A stretch of DNA of 12,448 nucleotides from Candidatus Arcanibacter lacustris (GTDB lineage Bacteria > Pseudomonadota > Alphaproteobacteria > Rickettsiales > Arcanibacteraceae), in the NCBI GenBank assembly GCA_000970895.1, contig JYHA01000077.1, forward strand, positions 1 to 12,448, in the 5' to 3' direction. Under the pieces are notes generated by a model. That model did not search any database. It was not told where the DNA came from and saw only the letters and a program-made list of their open reading frames with translations. This document shows positions 1 through 6,566 of this stretch, piece by piece (the stretch's first letter is position 1; every line of letters begins with the position of its first letter). The translations under genes were made by a program, and so were the position numbers.

Positions 1-10
1 AGTTAACTAA

Positions 11-55
11 TTAACCACGTGGTCCCCAAAGGCACCCACCTTCATACTGGGCCTA
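11..55. repeat. Left copy of 45-bp inverted boundary repeat
   Basis: This begins with TTAACCACGTGG (11-22) and ends with ACTGGGCCTA (46-55), separated by 23 bases. The reverse complement of the same layout occurs at 5113-5157, with identical flanks, an identical 23-base gap and an essentially unrelated gap sequence (about 8 of 23 bases match). CCACGTGG is itself palindromic. The pair encloses the J-domain, S-layer and propeller genes. The matches are seen directly; reading them as element ends or recombination sites is inference. Confidence 0.6.
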
Positions 56-67
56 TTAACAACCCCT

Positions 68-97
68 AATGGTCTTCGCCCGAAGACCATTTTATTA
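68..97 (+). terminator. Rho-independent terminator of an upstream gene outside the window
   Basis: An 11-bp perfect stem (68-78 paired with 81-91, around AATGGTCTTCG) is followed by TTTATT. Hairpin plus T-rich tail is the usual intrinsic terminator layout. No gene in this window ends just before it, so it probably terminates a plus-strand gene lying left of base 1. Confidence 0.6.
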
Positions 98-150
98 ATT
101 TCCTATAATAAGAACTTGAAAAATATGTTTTTTTGCATGGAAGCATCCTC

Positions 151-192
151 TCAAGAGAAACTAATTAATTAAAATTAATTAGTTTCTCTTGA
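151..192. repeat. 42-nt perfect palindrome upstream of the J-domain gene
   Basis: Arms at 151-170 and 173-192 are perfect 20-bp reverse complements around a 2-base centre. The right arm ends in TTGA, which is the first four bases of the predicted -35 box of the J-domain gene promoter. A palindrome overlapping a -35 suggests an operator or a cruciform that blocks or recruits RNA polymerase. There is no T-tract, so a terminator role is less likely. Confidence 0.7.
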
Positions 193-217
193 CATGCTAA
201 TTATATATATATATATT
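189..217 (+). promoter_or_regulatory. Strong sigma-70-type promoter for the J-domain gene
   Basis: TTGACA (189-194), a 17-base spacer, then TATATT (212-217). The -35 is a perfect consensus match and the -10 is close. Transcription would start near 224, giving a leader of about 40 nt before the ATG at 265. The -35 overlaps the right arm of the 42-nt palindrome. Confidence 0.65.
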
Positions 218-264
218 GTGCCAATATTAATAATATTAATTTCTTAATGCTTAGGAGAGTGTGT

Positions 265-1173
265 ATGGCTATTTGTTTATTGAAAGATTATAGGGTAGTA
301 GAATTAAAATGTGAGAAAGATCCCTATAAAATACTTGGCGTGTCTAAGGATACATCAGATAGCGAAATTAAAAAAGTATATAAAAAGCTATCCTTAAAGC
401 ATCACCCAGATAAGCACAAAGAAGCGGATAAAAAATATCATCAAGATATTTTTTTAGAGATTGTAGATGCTTATGATGTGTTATCTAATAAAGAATTAAA
501 ATCATGTTATATTTATCAATGTAAGGGAAGTGAAAATAATCAGGAACGAAAACAAGAAAAGACAAATGAGCAACGCTACTCTTATAGAGAAAAAAGTAAG
601 CATGATTATTCTGAAGATTGGTTTAAAAAACATAATACAGGTTACAAAGAATCCTATAATTTTGATCCTGGCAATAAAAAATTCTGTACCTCTTCATATA
701 CAAGTGATATTAAATTAGAGTGCGCTAATGATGAAGAATTAAAAATTTGGCATAGAGATTATGATGCGAATACATTTGCTAGTAAAAAAGGTGATTTATT
801 TGCAGAGGCTAGAATGGCAAGTCAAAATTACTTCAAAGTAAAAGATAGTAATTGCAAATTTATTGCTGAAATAAAAGGCGATCCTGCGCAATTTACTTTT
901 GCACAAAATAAAGATATCAGAATTGAACATCAAGCATGTAGAAGTAAAAAACACATAGGAAAAACTCATAAATCAGCTAATTCAAACACTGTAAAAGATG
1001 TTATTAAAAATTTACATGATGAATTTATGCAATATCATCTAGATAAGCATAATTACTATACCGTATTTAATGAAAAAGGAGATGTGGTAGCTGATATAGT
1101 GGGTGATCCTGCGCAATTTAATGCAGATTATTTAGGTGCTATGGGAGATGTGCATTTTGCTCATCATTTTTAA
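265..1173 (+). CDS. J-domain (DnaJ-like) protein with duplicated C-terminal GDPAQF repeat
   Basis: The 302-residue protein starts at ATG 265 because AGGAGA (252-257) sits 7 bases before it; an in-frame ATG at 247 has no such site. Residues 19-82 form a J domain (DPYKILGV at 19-26, HPD at 47-49, DAYDVLSN at 68-75), which in this family stimulates Hsp70 ATPase activity. It lacks the Gly/Phe-rich region, zinc fingers and client-binding domain of true DnaJ. Residues about 85-135 are charged and low in complexity. The C-terminus holds two related units (about 188-224 and 263-300), each with NY-aromatic, A-E/D-I, GDPAQF and a late D-I/V and H. I do not recognise this repeat. No signal peptide or membrane segment is seen. 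It could be a host-directed or plasmid-specific co-chaperone (inference). The J domain is certain; the role is unknown. Confidence 0.85.
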   Translation: MAICLLKDYRVVELKCEKDPYKILGVSKDTSDSEIKKVYKKLSLKHHPDKHKEADKKYHQDIFLEIVDAYDVLSNKELKSCYIYQCKGSENNQERKQEKTNEQRYSYREKSKHDYSEDWFKKHNTGYKESYNFDPGNKKFCTSSYTSDIKLECANDEELKIWHRDYDANTFASKKGDLFAEARMASQNYFKVKDSNCKFIAEIKGDPAQFTFAQNKDIRIEHQACRSKKHIGKTHKSANSNTVKDVIKNLHDEFMQYHLDKHNYYTVFNEKGDVVADIVGDPAQFNADYLGAMGDVHFAHHF

Positions 1174-1200
1174 TTTAGTTATTATAGAAATTAAGTTAAG

Positions 1201-1240
1201 AAAGAAGGGTGGTCTCTTTAAAGACCCCCCTTCTTTTATG
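1201..1240. terminator. Bidirectional terminator between converging J-domain and S-layer genes
   Basis: A 15-bp stem with one mismatch (1201-1215 with 1222-1236) closes a 6-base loop. TTTTATG follows on the plus strand, and an A/T-rich tract giving T-rich RNA lies on the minus side. It sits in the 96-bp gap between two gene ends facing each other, so it can serve both. A smaller dyad (GTAGATT/AATCTAC, 1244-1261) lies nearer the S-layer stop codon. Confidence 0.7.
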
Positions 1241-1269
1241 GTTGTAGATTGATTAATCTACTTTTAGTA

Positions 1270-3756
1270 CTAGTAGAAGTTCGCTATATCAGTTGCGTCG
1301 ATATTGCTAATTAATACTGGATTAACTGTATTACCTAAAGTAGCTACATCAAGAACATTTACTGCGGTACTGTCTGTAGCAGCATCTGGAAAGTCAACTA
1401 TAGCTATACTAACGCCGCCATTAGTATTTTGATAGAAGAACGGCATAGCAGAGGCTGTACTATGTGTTATTGCAGATACTACGAATTTTGTACCAGCTGT
1501 TGTTAAATAAGTAGAAAGCGCAGCTGCATTAGCATAAGTCTGACCATTATTTAAAACAACTACACTAGTTGTTAATGCAGATATATCAGTTGCTGCAGAG
1601 CTAGTAGTGACAACTTGCACCACAGCAGCAGCAGCAGTAACAGCAGCAGCAGTTCCTTTAACTAGTTTTACTATAGCGCCACCACCAGCATTAGAAGATG
1701 TAGGAGCTCGGCTAAATGCAATAGTGTCAACTGCAGTAGAACTTGTTCCAGCATTGAAATCAGCTATAGTTGTAACAGCATTATAGTTAGTAAATTTTAC
1801 TACGTTACCTACATTTGATTCAACATGATGCAGAGTAACAGTATTTGCACCCATACCAGGATCGATAGTATCAGCAGCAGCACCACCAACAATAGTATCA
1901 GCTAAAGTACCACCAGTGATAGTATTAGCAGCAGTAAATGACCCTTTGACAGTAGATATAGCATTATTACCTGTTACTGATATTCCAGATGATGAAGCAG
2001 ATGCATCAAGTGAATTTAAACCTGCAGGAATAGCACTGAAAGTAATCAAAGAACTAGATAAACCACCTGTAACAGTAGCGTTAGCTAATTCATTACCATA
2101 AAGGCTTAAACTAAAACCACCAGTAATAGAAGGATCTACGTAAACAGCAGTACTACCAACTCCATTTAAAGTTAATGTCTGGGTTGCTCCAGCACCTGTA
2201 CCAAGTAAATTAACATTTAATTGGTTAGTAGTGGCAGCATTTACTTGTGAAGTTGTAAGAGATGTTATAGCAACAGGAGCTTGTGAATGTAGACCTATTG
2301 TTAAACTATTTGGTGAGCTTGTAGTGCTGTCAGCAAAATTATTTACAACAGCAGTTACTGCTGCAGGAACATCGATATAAACATTTTTAATAGCATTTGT
2401 GTCAATGTTATTTAAATTTATAGTGCTACCAGTAAGAGTGTTAGTAACTTCTAAACTATCTACATTAGTAAATTGAGAACCAAGCGAACTAGTAGTAGCA
2501 GCAGCGGCTACTTTAAGAGCAAGAGTATTACCAGCGCCTGTAAATGTTATGCTATTACCAGTAGTTGCAAGAGCTGCAGCAGAAAATCCAATTTTACTTC
2601 CAGCACTAGCAAATGTAGCTGTGACACCATTACTTGTAGTACCAGTCGTCGTATCAATAAACTGCAATGTTGTAACTGGAGCGGCTGTAACAGTTCTAAT
2701 TGTATTTACAGCACTAGCTACTGCTGTTTGAAAAGGAGTAGATCCAGTAATATTTAAAACGCTAGTACCAACTAGAGCACTTCCTGCTAAGCCAGAAGTT
2801 GCGACTTGGAAATATGTAGCACTATTCCATAGAGCGTTAGCAACAGCGCCATTGCTTGCAATATTTAATGTTTTAAAATAACCAGCAGCTGTATTAGTAA
2901 AGCTTAATACTGTAGCTGCAGCATTAGTAATACCACTAAGAGCAACATTAACTGCATTTAGATTTCCAGTAAGAGCAGCATCTAGATAATTAGCAGTCAA
3001 TGGATAAGAAGTAGATTTCATAGTAATAGTTGCAGCATTATTTGGTAGTTTGTTTAAAGTTAATGCAGCTGAAGAAGAGTCATCTATAAAAGAAGTAACT
3101 CCTATAATATTTGTGTTATCCAAGGTAGAAGAAGCACTAGCAGTAATATCAACAGTTCCTACATTGGTCATAGAACCAGCACTAGCAGGAGATCCGCCAA
3201 GAGACAAAGTCATTGAAGATAAATTAGAAGCACTACCATCTAAAGCATCTCCAGCTAAAAACGTTGTCTCTGATGCGGTAAATTTAACACCTATGCTTGA
3301 ATCAGCTGTATATGTATCAGTTGTAGTAAGTAAGGCATAAGTTGGGACAAGAGCAGCGCTTGATCTAGGATATGAACTAGTTACCATCTGATCAATACCA
3401 TATGCAACCCAATGTTCCAAACCTGAATTAAGAAAAACCGCTGTAGTGTCTGATACTAAAGCTTGACCTCTTACGGCTGCTTTAACATCTGGATTAGCAC
3501 TAAGGTACGTTTCTTCATTGTAATATTTATTTGGAGCAAAACCAGCACTTATACCATTAAGAATCCAATATTGATAAGCGCTCTGATAATGTCCTTGAGC
3601 GATAGCATAATCCATTGCCTGAATCGAAGAAGTTGGGGCTTTAGTTCTAAAATAATTTTCATTAAATAATGCATTAATGCGAGCAGTAGTTCCGTCAATT
3701 GTGACAATATTTCCACTAGGGTCAGTAAAAGAGTGAGTCCAGTTAGTATTAGTCAT
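1270..3756 (-). CDS. Large S-layer/RTX-like surface protein, probably type I secreted
   Basis: 828 residues, extremely rich in Ala, Thr, Ser, Asn and Val, with almost no Cys and few Lys or Arg. This fits secreted S-layer proteins such as Caulobacter RsaA. It has no N-terminal signal peptide. Residues about 75-125 carry the YYNEETYLSANPDV ... HWVAYG module common near the N-terminus of alphaproteobacterial S-layer and RTX exoproteins. A long beta-rich region follows. Near residues 610-640 there are degenerate RTX-like repeats (GGTLADTIVGGAAADTID), and near 664-680 a DFNAG...DTIAF motif, typical of the region before a type I secretion signal. The acidic/aliphatic C-terminus ending in ANFY fits an uncleaved type I signal. 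AGGAA lies 6 bases before the ATG. No ABC exporter is in the window, so it would rely on one encoded elsewhere. Composition differs from its neighbours because of Ala-rich coding. The S-layer role is inferred from family resemblance. Confidence 0.75.
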   Translation of the reverse strand: MTNTNWTHSFTDPSGNIVTIDGTTARINALFNENYFRTKAPTSSIQAMDYAIAQGHYQSAYQYWILNGISAGFAPNKYYNEETYLSANPDVKAAVRGQALVSDTTAVFLNSGLEHWVAYGIDQMVTSSYPRSSAALVPTYALLTTTDTYTADSSIGVKFTASETTFLAGDALDGSASNLSSMTLSLGGSPASAGSMTNVGTVDITASASSTLDNTNIIGVTSFIDDSSSAALTLNKLPNNAATITMKSTSYPLTANYLDAALTGNLNAVNVALSGITNAAATVLSFTNTAAGYFKTLNIASNGAVANALWNSATYFQVATSGLAGSALVGTSVLNITGSTPFQTAVASAVNTIRTVTAAPVTTLQFIDTTTGTTSNGVTATFASAGSKIGFSAAALATTGNSITFTGAGNTLALKVAAAATTSSLGSQFTNVDSLEVTNTLTGSTINLNNIDTNAIKNVYIDVPAAVTAVVNNFADSTTSSPNSLTIGLHSQAPVAITSLTTSQVNAATTNQLNVNLLGTGAGATQTLTLNGVGSTAVYVDPSITGGFSLSLYGNELANATVTGGLSSSLITFSAIPAGLNSLDASASSSGISVTGNNAISTVKGSFTAANTITGGTLADTIVGGAAADTIDPGMGANTVTLHHVESNVGNVVKFTNYNAVTTIADFNAGTSSTAVDTIAFSRAPTSSNAGGGAIVKLVKGTAAAVTAAAAVVQVVTTSSAATDISALTTSVVVLNNGQTYANAAALSTYLTTAGTKFVVSAITHSTASAMPFFYQNTNGGVSIAIVDFPDAATDSTAVNVLDVATLGNTVNPVLISNIDATDIANFY

Positions 3757-3887
3757 GTTTATTCCTCATGTTTAAAAATTCTATTAATATTATTAATATA
3801 TACGACAAATAAATATCCTTTCTCTTCGGATATTTGGCTTGAAAAAATTTAACTAAGCAAAATGCTTCTATTAAATCTCATCAAAAA

Positions 3888-3916
3888 ATGATACCTCTGT
3901 TAAATTTTTATGTCAA
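3888..3916 (-). promoter_or_regulatory. Promoter of the S-layer gene with long structured leader
   Basis: On the minus strand TTGACA (3916-3911), a 17-base spacer, then TATCAT (3893-3888). This predicts a start near 3881 and a leader of about 125 nt. The leader contains a hairpin with 8-bp arms (AAATATCC, 3811-3818, with 3828-3835). Long stable leaders are known for some abundant S-layer mRNAs; applying that here is inference. Confidence 0.6.
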
Positions 3917-4068
3917 TATCTTTTATTTGTTTACTTTCTATTAATATTTATAAAAAACGAATTATTATTAACCAACAACAAATACATAAATTATAAAACT
4001 TAGGACGTAATTTTATATCTACATATCGATAAAAGTTTAATAAAAAGTAAAATTCACAACGAAATATA

Positions 4069-4110
4069 TTGAAGAACTTTTGATCAAGATATATAAACAA
4101 ATATTTGTTT
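4069..4110 (+). promoter_or_regulatory. Promoter and palindromic operator of the propeller gene
   Basis: TTGAAG (4069-4074), a 17-base spacer and TATAAA (4092-4097) form a plausible promoter. The perfect palindrome AAACAAATATTTGTTT (4095-4110) covers the end of the -10 and the predicted start site, and its AAATATTTGTT half is repeated at 4112-4122. This layout suits repressor binding. The regulator is unknown. Confidence 0.5.
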
Positions 4111-4152
4111 GAAATATTTGTTATTTCTTATGAAAAACTTGTGAGGGATATA

Positions 4153-5079
4153 ATGATTACAAATGATTGGATTAAGAAAGGCGTTATATTTAATCCGGAA
4201 AATATTAACAACTGGATAGTGAGTCACGCTTATATACCCACTCCTTGGTTGAAGGACGAAGAAACAATACGTCTTTATTTGGCTTTTAGAGACCAAGTAG
4301 GAATTGGAAGAATAGGTTATATAGATGTACTAGCAAGCAACCCTTTTAAAATCCTAAAAATATCTCAATATCCTTGTTTAGACATTGGAGAAACCGGTAC
4401 TTTTGATGATAATGGAGTGACTCCTATATCAATAGTTGAAAATGATAATAAATTATATTTATATTATGTAGGATGGCAATTGCATCACAAAGTAAGATAT
4501 TTTTTATTTTCTGGGTTAGCTATTAGCAAAGATGGGGGAGAAAGTTTTTATAGATATAAAAAAACACCAATACTTGATAGGACAGATCAGGAGTTTTTAG
4601 TAAGATGCGCTCCATCTGTTATTAAAGAAAAAAATAAATGGCATATGGTTTATGCTGGTGGAGACAAAAACATTATATTAAACAAAAAAATTGTACCCAC
4701 ATACTCTTTAAAATACCTATCTTCAGATGATGGCGTTAATTGGGATAAAAACATCTCTATAGATGTGTTAACTCCTGTTGAAAATGTAGAGTTTGGTTTT
4801 GGACGTCCATATTTTATTAAGGATCAAAATATCTATAAAATATGGTATTCTATTAGAGATTTAAAAGAAGGTTATAAGCTAGGATATGCAGAATCAGATG
4901 ATTTAAAAAGATGGACGAGGCGTGATGATGATATTTTGTATTTAAACGAAGATATGCAAGAATATGATAACCAAATGCGAGGGTTTTCTTCGATAGTAAT
5001 TACCAAATATTGTAATTACTTATTTTATAACGGTAATGATTTTGGAAGAACTGGTGTATGTTGCGCATTTCAAAAATAA
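4153..5079 (+). CDS. Five-bladed beta-propeller protein, glycosidase-like, of polysaccharide-island type
   Basis: 308 residues. ATG 4153 is chosen because GAGGGA (4143-4148) precedes it by 4 bases; an in-frame ATG at 4105 lies within the operator and has no such site. The protein has repeated blade signatures with Asp-box-like turns: SKDGGESFYR, SSDDGVNWDK and ESDDLKRWTRRDDD. It also has conserved stretches I associate with uncharacterised predicted glycosidases encoded in cell-surface polysaccharide clusters: GTFDDNGVTP, YYVGWQ, APILDRTD-like (TPILDRTD), FGRPYFIKD and LFYNGNDFGRTG. The fold is related to GH32/GH43/GH130 propellers. The substrate and catalytic activity of this subgroup are not known to me, and it may bind or modify surface glycans. 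No signal peptide is visible, so it is likely cytoplasmic. It is divergent from the S-layer gene, so a joint surface role is possible (inference). The right boundary repeat begins 33 bases after its stop. Confidence 0.75.
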   Translation: MITNDWIKKGVIFNPENINNWIVSHAYIPTPWLKDEETIRLYLAFRDQVGIGRIGYIDVLASNPFKILKISQYPCLDIGETGTFDDNGVTPISIVENDNKLYLYYVGWQLHHKVRYFLFSGLAISKDGGESFYRYKKTPILDRTDQEFLVRCAPSVIKEKNKWHMVYAGGDKNIILNKKIVPTYSLKYLSSDDGVNWDKNISIDVLTPVENVEFGFGRPYFIKDQNIYKIWYSIRDLKEGYKLGYAESDDLKRWTRRDDDILYLNEDMQEYDNQMRGFSSIVITKYCNYLFYNGNDFGRTGVCCAFQK

Positions 5080-5112
5080 GCATCTTTATATTGGCCTAAC
5101 TTTAATTAGAGG

Positions 5113-5157
5113 TAGGCCCAGTGTTAGGGATCGCGCAACCAGCCGCCACGTGGTTAA
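5113..5157. repeat. Right copy of 45-bp inverted boundary repeat
   Basis: TAGGCCCAGT (5113-5122), a 23-base centre, then CCACGTGGTTAA (5146-5157). It is the inverted partner of the sequence at 11-55, with conserved ends and an unrelated centre of equal length. It lies between the propeller gene and the integrase remnant, at the junction between cargo and recombination region. Confidence 0.6.
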
Positions 5158-5166
5158 GGAATTATC

Positions 5167-5379
5167 TTATATAACTAATCTATCAATGGTATTATTATAT
5201 TCTTCCTGTGCCTCTTTCATTGTGAGTTTTGTATAAATCTCTAGACCTTGGTTACTTTGATGCCCTGAATATGGCTGTATCAGAGCATCATCTATGCCCT
5301 GTTTCTTTAACCAATTAGAGGTAAAAGGCACATAGGGACTTTTTCACACGACACGTCCCAAAGCCTTATCAATAGCGGC
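5167..5379 (-). pseudogene. Decayed C-terminal fragment of a tyrosine recombinase (phage/Xer-type integrase)
   Basis: Reading the minus strand from 5379 gives AAIDKALGRVV, a stop (5346-5344), then KSPYVPFTSNWLKKQGIDDALIQPYSGHQSNQGLEIYTKLT and a tail ending at the TAA at 5169-5167. This matches the end of a tyrosine recombinase: a 'KALGR' region, the GH-x-S box, and a Tyr in EIYTK at the position of the catalytic nucleophile. The H-x-x-R box is missing; PYVPF stands where a HDLRRTFA-like stretch would be. A stop codon also lies immediately upstream of 5379 in the same frame. The N-terminal two thirds are absent here, so the gene is dead. It indicates past integration or plasmid rearrangement at this spot. 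Confidence 0.7.
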
Positions 5380-5420
5380 TTAAGAAGGCAATATTATGTT
5401 TTTGAAAATGACCCGGAACT
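5318..5420. repeat. Left arm of long inverted repeat around the serine recombinase
   Basis: 103 bp that match the reverse complement of 6423-6527 at about 92 of 103 positions by eye, with a 2-nt indel. The arm overlaps the decayed integrase fragment. The two arms face each other across about 1 kb that contains only the recombinase gene and non-coding sequence. Confidence 0.8.
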
Positions 5421-5436
5421 CTTCTTGATTTTTACA

Positions 5437-6054
5437 TTATTCATCAAGTAACTTTTTAGCGCACTCTTTTGGCGAACCATCACCATTAACATACATATAA
5501 AGAGTGGTGGTTGTCATTCCTAGCTTTTTAGCTACATTGGTTGCTACTGCGTTTTTATCAGACATTGCAGACATAGCCATCCTTAAAGTAGAAACATCCA
5601 TTTTTCTTGGTCTACCTCCAAGCCTTCCTCGAGCTCTTGCTGCATTTAAACCAGCTATTGTACGTTCTGCTATTAATTCTCTTTCAAACTCAGCAAGTAC
5701 TGCAAACATTCCAAAAAACATTCTTCCATTAGGAGTATTAGTATCTATTTGTGCGCCATTACCTGCTAAAACTTTGAATCCAATATCAGTTTTTTTTAAA
5801 TTATCAACAAGAGTTACCAAATGTTTTAAATTTCGCCCCAACCGGTCTAATTTCCATACTACTAAACAATTACCTGGTTGTAAGGCTTTAAGACAATTTG
5901 CAAGTCCTGGTCTATCATCTTTTGCTCCAGAAGACAAGTCTTGATAAATTCTTGTTTCACAAACACCTGCTTTTAATAAAGCATCTTTTTGCATATCTAA
6001 AACCTGACTTCCATCTGATTTGGATACACGCATATAACCGATTAACATATTCAT
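5437..6054 (-). CDS. Serine recombinase, resolvase/invertase (TnpR/Hin/Pin) family
   Basis: 205 residues, typical for small serine recombinases. The catalytic domain spans about residues 3-140: the nucleophile Ser11 in YMRVSKSDGSQ, Arg9, Arg48 in DDRPGL, and the KLDRLGRNLKHL motif (Arg71, Arg74). Then come the NGRMFFGMFAVLAEFERELIAERT helix (109-132) and a C-terminal HTH_7 DNA-binding domain (about 152-190). All key residues are present, so the enzyme should be active. It would resolve plasmid multimers or cointegrates, or invert DNA. It starts at ATG 6054 with only a weak GGTG upstream; ATG 6048 is an alternative. It sits between inverted repeats of about 103 bp, with AAACGATCGTTT (6166-6177) in its upstream region as a possible binding dyad. 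No transposase is adjacent, so a stand-alone resolvase or invertase is favoured over a Tn3 remnant. Confidence 0.92.
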   Translation of the reverse strand: MNMLIGYMRVSKSDGSQVLDMQKDALLKAGVCETRIYQDLSSGAKDDRPGLANCLKALQPGNCLVVWKLDRLGRNLKHLVTLVDNLKKTDIGFKVLAGNGAQIDTNTPNGRMFFGMFAVLAEFERELIAERTIAGLNAARARGRLGGRPRKMDVSTLRMAMSAMSDKNAVATNVAKKLGMTTTTLYMYVNGDGSPKECAKKLLDE

Positions 6055-6422
6055 AAACTACACCACAAGAAAACTTTATTACTAGCATATATTATTGCAT
6101 TGATTATTCAATGAGTTTTATTATATAATATCTTGCAGAAACACTGCTATTTCTATTCGCAATATAAACGATCGTTTTTCTTATTACACTTCCATTATCG
6201 ATCCATATATTAAGTAAATTAATAGGAAGCATCTCTAATAATAGGAAATAACAATATTGAATAAATTTAAAAATATTGTATACAATGGATAACGCCTGTA
6301 ATTACTAACTATGTTCATATTATGATGAAGATGACATTACCCTAAAATACTAAAATATCCCATTATGGGAGATGCTTCCTGTCAACAATATTTCTCGTAA
6401 AATTATATAAAATTATAATGAA
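6055..6422. other. Non-coding region upstream of the recombinase, with dyads
   Basis: I find no convincing gene in this 368-bp stretch. It holds the palindrome AAACGATCGTTT (6166-6177) and a pair of 12-bp inverted repeats, AGGAAGCATCTC (6224-6235) with GAGATGCTTCCT (6369-6380). A smaller dyad ATTGTATACAAT lies near 6278-6290. Resolvases usually bind a multi-site res region next to their own gene, so these are candidate res subsites, but I cannot align three proper subsites. Confidence 0.35.
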
Positions 6423-6527
6423 AGTTCCGACTCATTTTTAAAAACATAATATTGCCTTCTTAGGCCCCTATTGATAAGGCTTGAGGACGCATCGTATGAA
6501 AAATTGTCCTTATGTGCCTTTTACCTC
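6423..6527. repeat. Right arm of long inverted repeat around the serine recombinase
   Basis: 105 bp, inverted relative to 5318-5420. On the plus strand it carries the same decayed integrase reading (APIDKA, stop, GRIV, stop), so it is a second degraded copy and not a new gene. Similarity ends at 6527. A separate hairpin follows, with CAGTCTCA (6527-6534) pairing to TGAGACTG (6551-6558), just past the fic stop codon. Confidence 0.8.
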
Positions 6528-6566
6528 AGTCTCATAAAACCCTCGTTTGTTGAGACTGATTATTAC

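Noticed and set aside
1621..1655. GCA/CAGCAG-like trinucleotide run that resembles a phase-variation tract
   Set aside because: It encodes an Ala-rich stretch in frame; changes in multiples of three would only alter Ala number, so there is no on/off switch.
1916..3669. Several plus-strand reading frames of 60-96 codons inside the S-layer gene
   Set aside because: They are antisense to a long, clearly coding frame. Their Ser/Cys/Lys- or Ala/Val-rich products mirror its repetitive Ala/Thr codons, and none has a good start site.
5036..5236. 66-codon plus-strand frame overlapping the propeller end and integrase remnant
   Set aside because: It runs across the boundary repeat and is antisense to a recognisable integrase fragment; no ribosome binding site or family match.
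5437..6054. Recombinase as part of a Tn3-type transposon
   Set aside because: No TnpA fragment, 38-bp Tn3-type ends or beta-lactamase-like cargo accompany it; the flanking repeats are integrase-derived.
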